A stretch of 64,000 nt of DNA from NCBI RefSeq assembly GCF_000400715.1, contig NZ_KE007350.1:124001-188000 (forward strand), given 5' to 3'. The notes below the pieces were generated by a model, which was given only the letters and a program-made list of their open reading frames with translations, was not told the origin of the DNA and did not search any database. Shown piece after piece: positions 16,910 to 26,506 of this stretch. Position 1 is the stretch's first letter, and every line of letters begins with the position of its first letter. Both the position numbers and the translations under genes were made by a program. The DNA is from Acinetobacter genomosp. 15BJ (GTDB lineage: Bacteria; Pseudomonadota; Gammaproteobacteria; Pseudomonadales; Moraxellaceae).

Positions 16910-19408
16910 TTAAATTCCTAGATTTGGTTCAAATACATACTTAAATTTCTCATGTTTCTTTATAGATGGATTAGAAACAGGTCTTTTTTCAACAGTTGCT
17001 ATGTTGAAAGGATCAATTAAGTAGATTTTATTTTCAGAATCTAATATCTTAGTTTTGTGCCCATTAATATCAATAACAATATTATCCTTAAACTTATTCT
17101 TCACTAACAAACAGTTTAAATTAGCTGAATGAATATATGAGAACCAATTTGATTCAGGCAAGGATAAATCCTTGGATTTTAATATTGTGTTCATATCATA
17201 GATAATCTTACGGCTTACAGCGTAACCATCATGATATTTAAAAGACAATAGCATATCTTTTATACAATTCTTAAAACTAATTACACTATCTGTTGTAAAG
17301 AAAGTGTAACCTTCTAAATCAGATTTCACATAAGAATTTACATTAAAGTCAGAGGTATTTTTTACTAAAACTTCTTTTTTATTAGCAAGCTCAGCTGTAA
17401 GTGAAACTTCTAATTTTGAAGATTTCAGTATAACTATTTCACTAACTTCTTCAGACTGGTCAATAAGATTTTTAATAAAGAAATTAATATCTTGATAACC
17501 ATGATATATAGCTATAATACGTAATGAAGGTTTATTAATTTTTATTTCATTTTCACCTTGCATTTTAGCTTTAATATCTAGCCAACGATCTTCATAGGTA
17601 TGATTAGCCATTACCTCACGAATACCAAGAACTGATTGTTTATTCCAAAAGTGACTATCAGTAAGAAGTTTTTCGACAGCAATCTTTGCTTCATCTTCAT
17701 TTCTTACCGTTAACACAATCCCTGGGAATTGTTCAGTAATTGCTTTTGAAGGTGTAGATACAACAGGCGTACCACTTGCAAGTAATTCATATACACGTCT
17801 AGACATCATTGTCGGAGATTGTGTAATAGTATTAACATTTAAAAATACTTTAAATTTTTTATAAAGTTGGGTCATTTCATCAAAATCAACCCCTTCACGA
17901 ATTACCTTTTGATAAACCTCTGGATATTGATAGTTTTCACTTGTTGAATTTGACGCACGATCATATATTGCTCCGTCAAACTTTAATAAAGTTGGGAGTA
18001 ACATATCCATTTGTTTTTTGCGATCAGGATGGTTTTTTGCATAATACGTACCCGCAAAACATACCGTCTCAGTATCTAATTTAAAGCGATTAATTGGATT
18101 CGTGATTTTGATTGGTGCTGCGAAAGGTAAAGACCAAACATTACTATGTCCTAAGTCTTTTTTGTATTCTTCAACTTTTAATGAGTCAGTCGTAAAAACA
18201 TAATCTGCTTCTTTAGCAATAGGCTTGAACATTTCATAATGCATAGGATCTTCTTTATTCCAAAAAATTACTGGTAATTTTTTAGCTCGAAGCAATCCTA
18301 TTACTTTTAGCAGATCTTGGGCATTATTGTGCTGTAAATTTGGTGAGTTGAATGCATATAGCCATTGTGACTTATTTGCTTTCCATGCACTTTCAAAAAA
18401 AGCAAAATCGCTAGTAGTTGATGCGATTTGTGCTTCAAATTTTTTTCTACTAATTGCAAACCCAGGAAACCCATCTTGCCAGCATAATTCAGAGATAGGA
18501 TCTAAAAGTGTTAAGCCTTTACTAAATTTTTTATTTAAAACATCAGGATGTAGTTTAGGTACAGAAATAGTTGTACTTTTTAACTCGGTTTTAGTTTCCT
18601 CTTTCAACTCTTTGCTTTCAAGGGAAGTTTGAACTGGTTTAACTAAGATTTCCTTTTTAAGCTCTTTCCGATTAATATTTTCCTTTCTTAAGGATATTAA
18701 TGCATTAGGTAGTTTGAGCAGTTGAGTTACGTTCTTTTTACTATCAATCAACATCTTACCTAGCTGATAAGAAATAGTTCTCTCAATTTTTATATCTTGA
18801 GTATTAGAAACCAAATTATCAACTTTTTGCCCAAAGCTAAATAAGACTTTATTAATAAAATCACGAATATTCTGAACATTTGACGAAATATCTTTTAGCT
18901 CATTAGAAAATGAAGATTTTATAACATGCAAGTTTTCATCAATCTGAGATAAATATCGTTCTTGTATTTTTAAAGATTCATTTTTAAGATCTTCAAGTGA
19001 TTGAACTTTATTCACTACTATCTCTAGAGTTTCATTCAATTTTTCAAAGTCTTTAACAGCAATAGCTTCTTGTTTAGTATTTAAGCTATTTTGTTCTGTC
19101 ACTGTCTTTTTAAAAAGCTTTTCTAAAGCTTCTTGCTTCTTATGAATAGTTTCTAATTGCTCTATTATTTTAAATAAAACAATCTCACTACTATCACTAT
19201 CACTTTGAACTAACTTAGATGATAAGTTTTTATTCAACTTCTCTTGATTAGCCCCTGCTTTATTCAAGTTTTCATTTGAATTAAAAGTATCTGGTTTTTT
19301 TTCGTCATTCTTTTCAGAGGATATAACCATCTGATCATCCAACTTTTGTTCGTTAGCGTTCTGTTTAATTCCAACTCGTCTAGTACGAAGTGATTCCTTT
19401 TTTCTCAT
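16910..19408 (-). CDS. coiled-coil CgeB-like glycosyltransferase, multidomain
   Basis: An 832-residue protein. Residues about 1-60 are charged and disordered. About 65-200 are predicted coiled coil (EIVLFKIIEQLETIHKKQEA and following heptads). About 280-580 form a CgeB-like glycosyltransferase with VIFWNKEDPMHYEMF and SPTMMSRRVYELLASG. The C-terminal 240 residues look like a second, degenerate glycosyltransferase-like domain beginning RIIAIYHGYQDINFF. The central part is paralogous to the protein at 11102-12112. The coiled coil could scaffold or measure the capsule machinery, which is an inference. It starts 2 bases after wecC ends. Confidence 0.72.
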   Translation of the reverse strand: MRKKESLRTRRVGIKQNANEQKLDDQMVISSEKNDEKKPDTFNSNENLNKAGANQEKLNKNLSSKLVQSDSDSSEIVLFKIIEQLETIHKKQEALEKLFKKTVTEQNSLNTKQEAIAVKDFEKLNETLEIVVNKVQSLEDLKNESLKIQERYLSQIDENLHVIKSSFSNELKDISSNVQNIRDFINKVLFSFGQKVDNLVSNTQDIKIERTISYQLGKMLIDSKKNVTQLLKLPNALISLRKENINRKELKKEILVKPVQTSLESKELKEETKTELKSTTISVPKLHPDVLNKKFSKGLTLLDPISELCWQDGFPGFAISRKKFEAQIASTTSDFAFFESAWKANKSQWLYAFNSPNLQHNNAQDLLKVIGLLRAKKLPVIFWNKEDPMHYEMFKPIAKEADYVFTTDSLKVEEYKKDLGHSNVWSLPFAAPIKITNPINRFKLDTETVCFAGTYYAKNHPDRKKQMDMLLPTLLKFDGAIYDRASNSTSENYQYPEVYQKVIREGVDFDEMTQLYKKFKVFLNVNTITQSPTMMSRRVYELLASGTPVVSTPSKAITEQFPGIVLTVRNEDEAKIAVEKLLTDSHFWNKQSVLGIREVMANHTYEDRWLDIKAKMQGENEIKINKPSLRIIAIYHGYQDINFFIKNLIDQSEEVSEIVILKSSKLEVSLTAELANKKEVLVKNTSDFNVNSYVKSDLEGYTFFTTDSVISFKNCIKDMLLSFKYHDGYAVSRKIIYDMNTILKSKDLSLPESNWFSYIHSANLNCLLVKNKFKDNIVIDINGHKTKILDSENKIYLIDPFNIATVEKRPVSNPSIKKHEKFKYVFEPNLGI

Positions 19409-19410
19409 GA

Positions 19411-20640
19411 TTACCCCACAAAACTCATCACAGAATCAGCTGGAAGCTGAATAAACTCAGTATGCTTCACTAAAACTGCACGTACATCAGCTTGTTCTAA
19501 AGCTTCATTTAAGTCGACTAAACGACCATTTGTGATTTCAGCTGGCAATTTATGAATATTCGGTTCAACCAAAAATAGCTCTACATCATGCTTCAAGCCA
19601 AATTCTTTCGCAATTTCAACCGCTGGGCTTTCACGTAAATCATCAATATCAGGTTTAAAAGCTAGACCTAATAAAACCACTTTTGGTTTACGTCCTAAAG
19701 CGCCGAGTTTTTCAATCTCATTTTCAATTTGCTGAATCACCCATTTTGGTTTGTAATCATTCACTTCACGCGCTGAACGCACCATTTTTGCCAACTCAGG
19801 AGTTTTGTTGACAATAAACCATGGATCTACTGCGATACAGTGCCCACCGACACCCGCCCCCGGTCTTAAGATATTGACACGAGGATGATGGTTGGCCAGT
19901 TTAATTAACTCCCATACATCAATATCAAGACTGTCACAGATTAAAGAAAGCTCATTGGCAAAAGCAATATTAACATCACGGAAAGCATTTTCTGTCAGCT
20001 TGGTCATTTCTGCAGTACGTGCATTGGTCTCTAACAACTCACCTTTAACAAAGATACGATAAACATCTTTTGCTTTTTGGGTACATGCTGCTGTCATACC
20101 ACCAATGGTACGGTTGTTTTCAACCAATTCACGAATCACATGACCAGGCAGGACACGTTCAGGGCAGTACGCAATATGCACATCCACTTCAGTGTCTGTT
20201 TCATGCTTTGCAAATTTTAAATCAGGACGTAGGACAGATAACCACTCGACCATCTGTTCTGTCGCCCCGACTGGCGAAGTTGACTCTAAAATGATGATAT
20301 TGCCTTGCTCTAATACAGGTGCAATGGTATTGACTGCAGCTTCGATATACGAAAGGTCTGGTGTGTAATCTTCACCTTTAAATGGTGTCGGCACTGCTAT
20401 CAGAAAAGCATCGGCTTTCTCTGCTTGAAGAGAAGCTCGTAAATGACCCGAAGACACTACTTTTTTTACGATTTCTTCTAAACCCGGCTCTACGATATGG
20501 ATTTTGCCTTCATTGATGGTATCAATCGCATATTGATTAACATCAAGTCCAATCACTTGTGCCCCAGCATTTGCAAACATGGTTGCTGTTGGCAAACCAA
20601 TATAGCCCAAACCACTGACTGAAATTTTTAACTCTGACAT
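19411..20640 (-). CDS. wecC: UDP-N-acetyl-D-mannosamine dehydrogenase
   Basis: A 409-residue UDP-sugar dehydrogenase. The NAD motif SGLGYIGLPTATMFA is at residues 9-23, and the catalytic cysteine lies in GAGVGGHCIAVDPWF near 259. The IAVDPWF ending is typical of the WecC subfamily, as opposed to the LPKD of UDP-glucose dehydrogenases. It oxidises UDP-ManNAc to UDP-ManNAcA using two NAD+. Directly preceded by wecB, it predicts ManNAcA (or a related HexNAcA) in the kps polymer. It belongs to the leftward kps transcript. Confidence 0.92.
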   Translation of the reverse strand: MSELKISVSGLGYIGLPTATMFANAGAQVIGLDVNQYAIDTINEGKIHIVEPGLEEIVKKVVSSGHLRASLQAEKADAFLIAVPTPFKGEDYTPDLSYIEAAVNTIAPVLEQGNIIILESTSPVGATEQMVEWLSVLRPDLKFAKHETDTEVDVHIAYCPERVLPGHVIRELVENNRTIGGMTAACTQKAKDVYRIFVKGELLETNARTAEMTKLTENAFRDVNIAFANELSLICDSLDIDVWELIKLANHHPRVNILRPGAGVGGHCIAVDPWFIVNKTPELAKMVRSAREVNDYKPKWVIQQIENEIEKLGALGRKPKVVLLGLAFKPDIDDLRESPAVEIAKEFGLKHDVELFLVEPNIHKLPAEITNGRLVDLNEALEQADVRAVLVKHTEFIQLPADSVMSFVG

Positions 20641-20695
20641 GGAGATTCTCTACAATATTTAAAATATGCTTCTACTATTCATTCACGCTTTGCGA

Positions 20696-21817
20696 TTAAG
20701 CAAATTGCTTTAAATGCTCAATAATTCTTTTACATGACAATCCATCGCCATAAGGATTATGCGCAAGACTCATTTGCTGATGTAGTGCTTGGTCATCTAA
20801 TAAAGCAGAGGTCTGCTGAATAATTAATTCTTTTGAAGTGCCCACCAGTTTTACCGTGCCAGCTTCCACAGCTTCTTGACGTTCTGTGGTATCACGCATC
20901 ACCAAAACTGGAATACCCAAAGATGGTGCTTCTTCTTGGATACCACCAGAGTCAGTTAAAATGATATGGCTATGTTGCATTAACCAAATAAACTGGACAT
21001 ATTCTTGCGGTTCAATCAATTTAATATTTTCAACACCATCAAGATATTGATAAACAGGTTGCATCACATTCGGGTTCATATGTACAGGGTATACAAATTC
21101 GACCTCTGGATAGTTTTCTGCAAGTGCCTTAATCGCTTTACAGATATTCTCAAAACCCTCACCAAAGTTTTCACGACGGTGGCCAGTAATCAAAACACGC
21201 TTTTTGTTGAGATCCAGCATATGAAAATGCCCACGCATTTCCTGCTGTAGCGCTTCATTATTATTAAGCTGATCTTTCACATAAAATAGTGCATCAATTA
21301 CGGTATTACCAGTAATACAGATTTTGCTTTTGTCGATATGTTCTTGGAGTAAATGGTTAGCAGAGGTCTCTGTTGGACAGAAATGCCATTTCGCAATCAC
21401 ACTGGTCAATTGACGATTGGCTTCTTCTGGCCATGGCGAGTAAATATCATAAGTACGTAAGCCTGCTTCAACATGACCCACATCAATCTTTTGATAGAAG
21501 GCTGCCATTGCTGTGCTCAGTGTGGTAGAGGTATCACCATGTACTAGGACTAAGTCTGGTTTACAATCCACTAAAACCTCTTCCAACGCCAACATCATTC
21601 TGGCATTCAGTTCAGTTAAGCTTTGGCCTGCTTTCATGATATTGAGGTCATAGTCAGGTTGAATATCAAATACAGATAAGACTGAATCCAGCATTTGTCG
21701 ATGCTGAGCTGTGATACAGACTTTTGTTTCAAAAAAGGGATCTGCACTTAATAGTTTTACCAAAGGCGCCATTTTAATCGCTTCAGGTCTTGTTCCAAAC
21801 ACAACTAACACTTTCAT
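20696..21817 (-). CDS. wecB: UDP-N-acetylglucosamine 2-epimerase (non-hydrolysing)
   Basis: A 373-residue enzyme of the WecB/MnaA family. It opens KVLVVFGTRPEAIKMAPLV, has HVEAGLRTYDIYSPWPEEANR near residue 115 and ILTDSGGIQEEAPSLGIPV near 285. It converts UDP-GlcNAc to UDP-ManNAc in the cytoplasm, supplying WecC. A homologue of this pair usually serves enterobacterial common antigen or O-antigen; here it sits inside a kps locus, so the product is expected in the exported capsule. Confidence 0.95.
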   Translation of the reverse strand: MKVLVVFGTRPEAIKMAPLVKLLSADPFFETKVCITAQHRQMLDSVLSVFDIQPDYDLNIMKAGQSLTELNARMMLALEEVLVDCKPDLVLVHGDTSTTLSTAMAAFYQKIDVGHVEAGLRTYDIYSPWPEEANRQLTSVIAKWHFCPTETSANHLLQEHIDKSKICITGNTVIDALFYVKDQLNNNEALQQEMRGHFHMLDLNKKRVLITGHRRENFGEGFENICKAIKALAENYPEVEFVYPVHMNPNVMQPVYQYLDGVENIKLIEPQEYVQFIWLMQHSHIILTDSGGIQEEAPSLGIPVLVMRDTTERQEAVEAGTVKLVGTSKELIIQQTSALLDDQALHQQMSLAHNPYGDGLSCKRIIEHLKQFA

Positions 21818-21952
21818 ACTTTCACCAAGTTATTCAATAATTTATTAAAAAATTATTGCTTCAACACCATACTCTATACACAATTTTTTTTAACCCTGAG
21901 CTATTTATGCGTCAGAGACCTATCAGCTATCCATGCAACAATCAAGTTATTC

Positions 21953-23629
21953 CTATAAATCCAATGCCACCTTGGCTGCAACCGCAATTTGGAACAATAC
22001 TTGAGTAATCCCACGCGTTAATTCCACAACTTTGGTTTGTACTTTAGGAAGGACTAAAATTTCATCCCCCTGTTGAATCTTATAACGCTTACTCACCAGT
22101 TCAGACTCACCATTCTGATGAATCACCACCAGTTTTGATTTATTCGATTTCTGGGTAAAGCCACCGACCTGATCAATATACGATTGTGCCGTCATATTCG
22201 GTTGCCATACCACACCATTCGGGAAAGTCACTTCACCGTGGATCATAACCACTGAGGTTTTTTCTGGGATATTTAAAATATCGCCATTTTCCAAAATTAC
22301 GTCATCAAAATCTTTAGGATTCAAGACCACTTGACCTTTAGGCTGAATCGTACGGGCTTTGGCAATAAACTGTTTGACCAACTCGGCATCTTTTACACGT
22401 AGATTAGCCTCTTCCTGTGTGGTTGAGCGTACAGAAAGTGTTGCTTCTTCAAGTTTATCTAAAGAAACGTTTAACATTTCCTTTTGCCGCTTAGCAACCG
22501 ATGGACGGAAAAGCTGTAAAGCATCCACCTCAGATAGGGTATTTGGCTGAATCTGCTTCATCACTTCTGATAGTTTAGAACCATATGGCAACACCACCGC
22601 ATGGGCACCATTGTGTGCCCCTTCAATCCGTACCTGAATCGTGCCCGCAAAGCGATCAGCCGTAACAGTTAAAATATCACCATCTTCAATCACCACATTA
22701 TTGGCAGCCGAGAGTGGATAGTATTCACTGCGATACTCTGTACCCTGACGGCGCATAATACTGACATTGGTTGCCCCTGGTTTCAGTTTCGCTACCGATA
22801 ACGCCTGAGCAACGGTGACTTCGGGAACGTTAAATTCAAAGTCATAGGCATTAAATACTTCACCCGACACTGAGAAGGTATGGCTACGCGGTGCTACCAC
22901 AATCACATCGCCATCGCGGAAGCTATAAGGCTGTAGTTTGCCTGCAATTAAAAAGTCATAGAGATTGACGTATTGCTTGAGCTGCCCATTACGCATGATG
23001 CGAATATCGACATAACTCCCCCGTTGTGCATCAACTCCACCGGCACGGTCAAGATATGCCAATACGCTATCATTGGCGACACCACCATAAGCACCGGGTT
23101 GATTCACAAAGCCAGTGACCATGACTTTCACGGGTTGCGACTGAACCAAGGCTGCATAGACGCCAACATTGGCGACATAGGTTTTACGGACATAGCCTTC
23201 AATCAAGGATTGCAAGCGACCATTGGTGGTACCTGCGACTTTGACAGGGCCTACATTGGGAATAAAAATATTGCCTTGCGGGTCTACAGTTAAAGTGCCG
23301 GCAAACTGGTAAGCGCCCCATAGACGTAAATTAATATTATCGCCAGGATTCAGTACATAGCTGTCGTTAAAGGTTGAACCTGCGGTACTGGCAAAAGCCC
23401 CTTTGAACAGTTGTTCACCAAACATTTTGGTTGCTGTTGGGTATTTCTGTGCGCTACTTGGAGAAAGCCCAACCACCGATTGACTTGGTAAAATAGTATT
23501 GTCCGTAACATTAGTATTTGTTTGAGGAAAATTATTTGTTATCTCTTGTGGTAAGAGAGACTGTGTATCTGCGGCAAGGCTATAAAAAGAAGACAATGCG
23601 AGCATACTGGTAATTAATAGTTTTTTCAT
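21953..23629 (-). CDS. kpsD: capsular polysaccharide export protein KpsD
   Basis: A 558-residue exported protein. The signal peptide MKKLLITSMLALSSFYSLAA lacks a lipobox cysteine, which fits KpsD rather than the Wza lipoprotein. The Poly_export domain is at about 85-180 (NDSYVLNPGDNINLRLWGA, DPQGNIFIPNVGPVKVAG). SLBB-type repeats follow at about 170-250, 330-400 and 455-540. KpsD links the inner-membrane KpsMTE complex to the outer membrane and is needed for surface export. It starts 5 bases after the end of kpsE. Confidence 0.92.
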   Translation of the reverse strand: MKKLLITSMLALSSFYSLAADTQSLLPQEITNNFPQTNTNVTDNTILPSQSVVGLSPSSAQKYPTATKMFGEQLFKGAFASTAGSTFNDSYVLNPGDNINLRLWGAYQFAGTLTVDPQGNIFIPNVGPVKVAGTTNGRLQSLIEGYVRKTYVANVGVYAALVQSQPVKVMVTGFVNQPGAYGGVANDSVLAYLDRAGGVDAQRGSYVDIRIMRNGQLKQYVNLYDFLIAGKLQPYSFRDGDVIVVAPRSHTFSVSGEVFNAYDFEFNVPEVTVAQALSVAKLKPGATNVSIMRRQGTEYRSEYYPLSAANNVVIEDGDILTVTADRFAGTIQVRIEGAHNGAHAVVLPYGSKLSEVMKQIQPNTLSEVDALQLFRPSVAKRQKEMLNVSLDKLEEATLSVRSTTQEEANLRVKDAELVKQFIAKARTIQPKGQVVLNPKDFDDVILENGDILNIPEKTSVVMIHGEVTFPNGVVWQPNMTAQSYIDQVGGFTQKSNKSKLVVIHQNGESELVSKRYKIQQGDEILVLPKVQTKVVELTRGITQVLFQIAVAAKVALDL

Positions 23630-23634
23630 TGTGC

Positions 23635-24735
23635 TTACTCCTTATGCTCACGGATAATCGAGTAAATCAACATCGTGATACCAAATAAAATATTTAAGAC
23701 TAAGAAATAGGTTGCAATCAAATAGAGTGTTCTTGGATAAACTGCATCTTGTGCCAATTCAGGGGTAGAAACGACGACCAATTTTTTCAATTTACGCGAA
23801 GCTTCCAAACGGGCTTTTTCGAGTGAGGCCAATGAAAGTTTATAAAGATCAGTTGCAAAGTCGACATTGGCCTTTAAGGCTTCAAAATCCGCTACACTTT
23901 TATTCAGCTTACTGGTATTCGGTGAGGTGAGTTTGGCTTTCTCATCAGCAATTTGTTTTTGTACCGACTCTATCTGACTACGGATCGCTACCACTTGTGG
24001 AGCGGTTTCGTTTAAATAGCTTAATAAGGTTCTTTCCTCGGTGCGTAACTGTGCCAAATTCGATTCTAGGCTCGCAACCACTGTCGCTATCACTTGTGCT
24101 TGCGCTTGAGGGTCGAACATCTGGTTTTTATTCTGATAGTCTAATAGCGCATCACGTGAAGCATCTAATTGCTCTTTTGCCTCATTCAATTGTTTTTCGG
24201 CAAATTTTAGTTGCTCTTCAGCAATCTGTTGTGAAAGATCATTAATAAAAGCTTCACTATTTTTTAGAATTTCTTGGTTTAGATGCAAAGCAAAACTTGA
24301 ACTAAAACCTTGTGATGCAATAGTCATCATCATGGTTTTTTCATCCAAAGAGACTTGCACTCGTTGATTAAAATACTTGACTAAATCTTCAACTGAAGCA
24401 TCAGAGTCCAAGCCAAAAACAGGATCATTCGATGCTACAAAGGCCTTACGTAAGTTAAGTTTTTTATCTAGGCTTTCAACCATATTCCGCGAACTAATAT
24501 AGGCGGTCAGAATATGCGCATCTTCACTACTGGTATTGCTAACACCCAATAATGTACTCAACCCATTTGAAGCAGAAGCATCAGAGACTTCCCCTACCTG
24601 CTTTACCAATAAAGTGGATTGAGAAACATAACGTTGTTGAGCAAAAAAGCTGAGATAAATAATAATCAACAATAGTGGAATAATCACAATTGCACTATAG
24701 CTTATGATTAAGCCTTTATTTGTTATTGACCGCAT
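23635..24735 (-). CDS. kpsE: capsule export inner-membrane protein KpsE (PCP-3 type)
   Basis: A 366-residue membrane-periplasmic protein. Transmembrane helices lie near residues 8-29 and 338-358. Between them is a long periplasmic region with coiled coil (EEQLKFAEKQLNEAKEQLDA near 185). This is the architecture of KpsE/BexC/CtrB polysaccharide co-polymerases of ABC-type capsules. There is no tyrosine-kinase domain, unlike Wzc. It overlaps kpsT by 20 bases, so expression is tightly coupled. Confidence 0.9.
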   Translation of the reverse strand: MRSITNKGLIISYSAIVIIPLLLIIIYLSFFAQQRYVSQSTLLVKQVGEVSDASASNGLSTLLGVSNTSSEDAHILTAYISSRNMVESLDKKLNLRKAFVASNDPVFGLDSDASVEDLVKYFNQRVQVSLDEKTMMMTIASQGFSSSFALHLNQEILKNSEAFINDLSQQIAEEQLKFAEKQLNEAKEQLDASRDALLDYQNKNQMFDPQAQAQVIATVVASLESNLAQLRTEERTLLSYLNETAPQVVAIRSQIESVQKQIADEKAKLTSPNTSKLNKSVADFEALKANVDFATDLYKLSLASLEKARLEASRKLKKLVVVSTPELAQDAVYPRTLYLIATYFLVLNILFGITMLIYSIIREHKE

Positions 24736-25387
24736 ACGCTTTATAAACCTCTATTGCCTCTGCAATATCTTCAAAAAATTCCGCTTGACCATTCCGCATT
24801 AGAAAAGCCACATCACAATTCTGAGTCAAATCATTGAGATTATGGGAAACCATAATAATATTAGAGCGCTGCTTTAGCTCATCCAATAAGACTTGGCTCT
24901 TCTTTCTAAAATTGGCATCACCTACAGCACCAGTTTCATCGAGTAGATAATAATCGAAATTAAACGCCATACTCATCCCAAAACTAATTCTTGAGCGCAT
25001 GCCCGATGAATAGCTTTTAATTGGCATATCAAAATATTTACCAATATCCGCAAAGGATTCAACAAAATCAATAATCTGGTTCACTTCATCTTCATTACTT
25101 AGATAAAGTCGAGCGACAAAACGAACATTTTGACGTGCGGTTAAACTGCCTTGAAAGCCACCTGACAATGCCACAGGCCAAGAAATGGTCTTATTGGTTA
25201 CGACCTTGCCACTATCCGCAAAATCAATACCACCAATAATTCTAAGCAGGGTACTTTTACCCGCGCCATTTTTGCCTAAGATGGCTACACTTTTATTTTC
25301 TGGTAATGTGACATTTAAGTCTTTAAAGACGTAATGCCGTCCTTTAGGAGTCACATAAGACTTAGTTAAATTACGCAGCTCGATCAT
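24716..25387 (-). CDS. kpsT: polysaccharide ABC transporter ATP-binding protein KpsT
   Basis: A 223-residue ABC ATPase. Walker A GKNGAGKST is at residues 38-46, the signature region SYSSGMRSRISFGMS is near 125, and Walker B (YYLLDETGAVGD) is near 147. The degenerate Walker B with DETGAVGD is typical of KpsT/BexA/CtrD. It powers capsule export with KpsM. It overlaps kpsM by 4 bases and kpsE by 20 bases. Confidence 0.95.
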   Translation of the reverse strand: MIELRNLTKSYVTPKGRHYVFKDLNVTLPENKSVAILGKNGAGKSTLLRIIGGIDFADSGKVVTNKTISWPVALSGGFQGSLTARQNVRFVARLYLSNEDEVNQIIDFVESFADIGKYFDMPIKSYSSGMRSRISFGMSMAFNFDYYLLDETGAVGDANFRKKSQVLLDELKQRSNIIMVSHNLNDLTQNCDVAFLMRNGQAEFFEDIAEAIEVYKAYAVNNK

Positions 25388-26205
25388 TTTGTTTTTACCA
25401 TGCGCTGTTCAAAACGCTTATAAAGCAGTAAACCTAAAAATAATGAACCGATAATCCACTCAACTACATAGTTCAAGGAAATACCTTGTACTAGTGGATA
25501 GCTTGGTGCAATAGCATGACGCATCAGTTCCAAAAGATGAATTATTGGATTCCACAATAAATACTGTTGATATTCAGTAGGTATTAAATGAATGCTGTAA
25601 ATTACCGCTGATAAAAAATATAGAATCAGAAAAAGCATTGGAATAAATTTATTTAGTTCTTGGGAAATATCACCAACTACCATAAAAACTAATGACAAAC
25701 TAAAACTAAAAATGAATAATAAAAACCAATATCCCAATAGAGTTGGAATTGCCTCAAAACTTATAGTAAAACCAAACCACAACAAAATAGCGCTAAAAAA
25801 CAAATAAGCAATAAAATAAAGAAATAACTCTAGAAAACAACGAGCTAAGAGTGTATCAATCGGTTTTACAGGCCGATAACTAAATAGCCCTTTATTGGCT
25901 TGTACTGCACTTAATGATTGTATAACAGTGGTTCTAAATAAGAAAAATGGGATAATCCCATTGACTAGAAAAACCTCAAAATCCATCCCTGGTATGGTAT
26001 GGCTAATTCGACCGAATAAAAGAAGGAGAAACCCGATATGAAGTGCTGGTTCAAGTAGAATCCATAAGTAGCCAAGGCGAAACTGACCAAAACGGGTTTG
26101 CAACTCTCGTAAAAAAAGCGCACGAACTGCTGCATACATGACTTGCAGTCCGCCACGGGGTTTTAACCGTGGTAATCCTTTTAAACTGGATGTTTGCTCA
26201 TCCAT
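25384..26205 (-). CDS. kpsM: polysaccharide ABC transporter permease KpsM
   Basis: A 273-residue ABC-2 type permease with about six transmembrane segments. The N-terminal ALFLRELQTRFGQFRLGYLW is strongly conserved in KpsM/BexB/CtrC proteins. It forms the inner-membrane channel through which the finished lipid-linked polymer passes. It is the first gene of the leftward block kpsM-T-E-D-wecB-wecC-glycosyltransferases-esterase. AGGGGG upstream of the ATG is the ribosome-binding site. Confidence 0.94.
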   Translation of the reverse strand: MDEQTSSLKGLPRLKPRGGLQVMYAAVRALFLRELQTRFGQFRLGYLWILLEPALHIGFLLLLFGRISHTIPGMDFEVFLVNGIIPFFLFRTTVIQSLSAVQANKGLFSYRPVKPIDTLLARCFLELFLYFIAYLFFSAILLWFGFTISFEAIPTLLGYWFLLFIFSFSLSLVFMVVGDISQELNKFIPMLFLILYFLSAVIYSIHLIPTEYQQYLLWNPIIHLLELMRHAIAPSYPLVQGISLNYVVEWIIGSLFLGLLLYKRFEQRMVKTK

Positions 26206-26506
26206 CCGACCCCCTGTAAGTGCTTAATCTTTGCACTAGCCTTATTTTCCAGCGAAGCTTAAATTATTTTTTCGAAAAGTTAAAGTTTCAAAATGTTCCA
26301 TAATTTATGAATACGAGAAAGTTCTTCTATTAAAAAAATGTCAAATTACGGCACGAATTAAAGCAGAAGAGATTAGTAGATCACAGAGATAACTAAAATA
26401 CATATCTTTCAAAAAGTTATAAATCAAAAGTCAACCACCGCAATGTGCAAGGTAGGGAAAAATAGTGTAGTGAATTGTTATTTCAATAACAATTCACATA
26501 ATTAAG
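26206..26506. other. intergenic region upstream of the kps transcript
   Basis: This AT-rich gap holds the promoter region of the kpsM-led transcript and the terminator at 26471-26496. TTGACA-like and TTGACT-like minus-strand hexamers occur at 26339-26344 and 26429-26434, but neither has a convincing -10 partner, so no promoter is called. No gene was seen. Confidence 0.5.
26471..26496 (-). terminator. terminator downstream of rraB-like gene
   Basis: An 11-bp perfect stem TGAATTGTTAT / ATAACAATTCA with a TTCA loop starts about 10 bases after the RraB-like stop codon on the minus strand. AT-rich sequence follows. The stem is AT-rich, so efficiency is uncertain. Confidence 0.6.

Noticed and set aside
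7739..26205. Reading the ABC-exporter locus as an O-antigen (Wzm/Wzt) locus
   Set aside because: KpsC, KpsS, KpsE and KpsD are present, which belong to Kdo-lipid-anchored capsules. The ATPase lacks the C-terminal carbohydrate-binding domain typical of many Wzt proteins.
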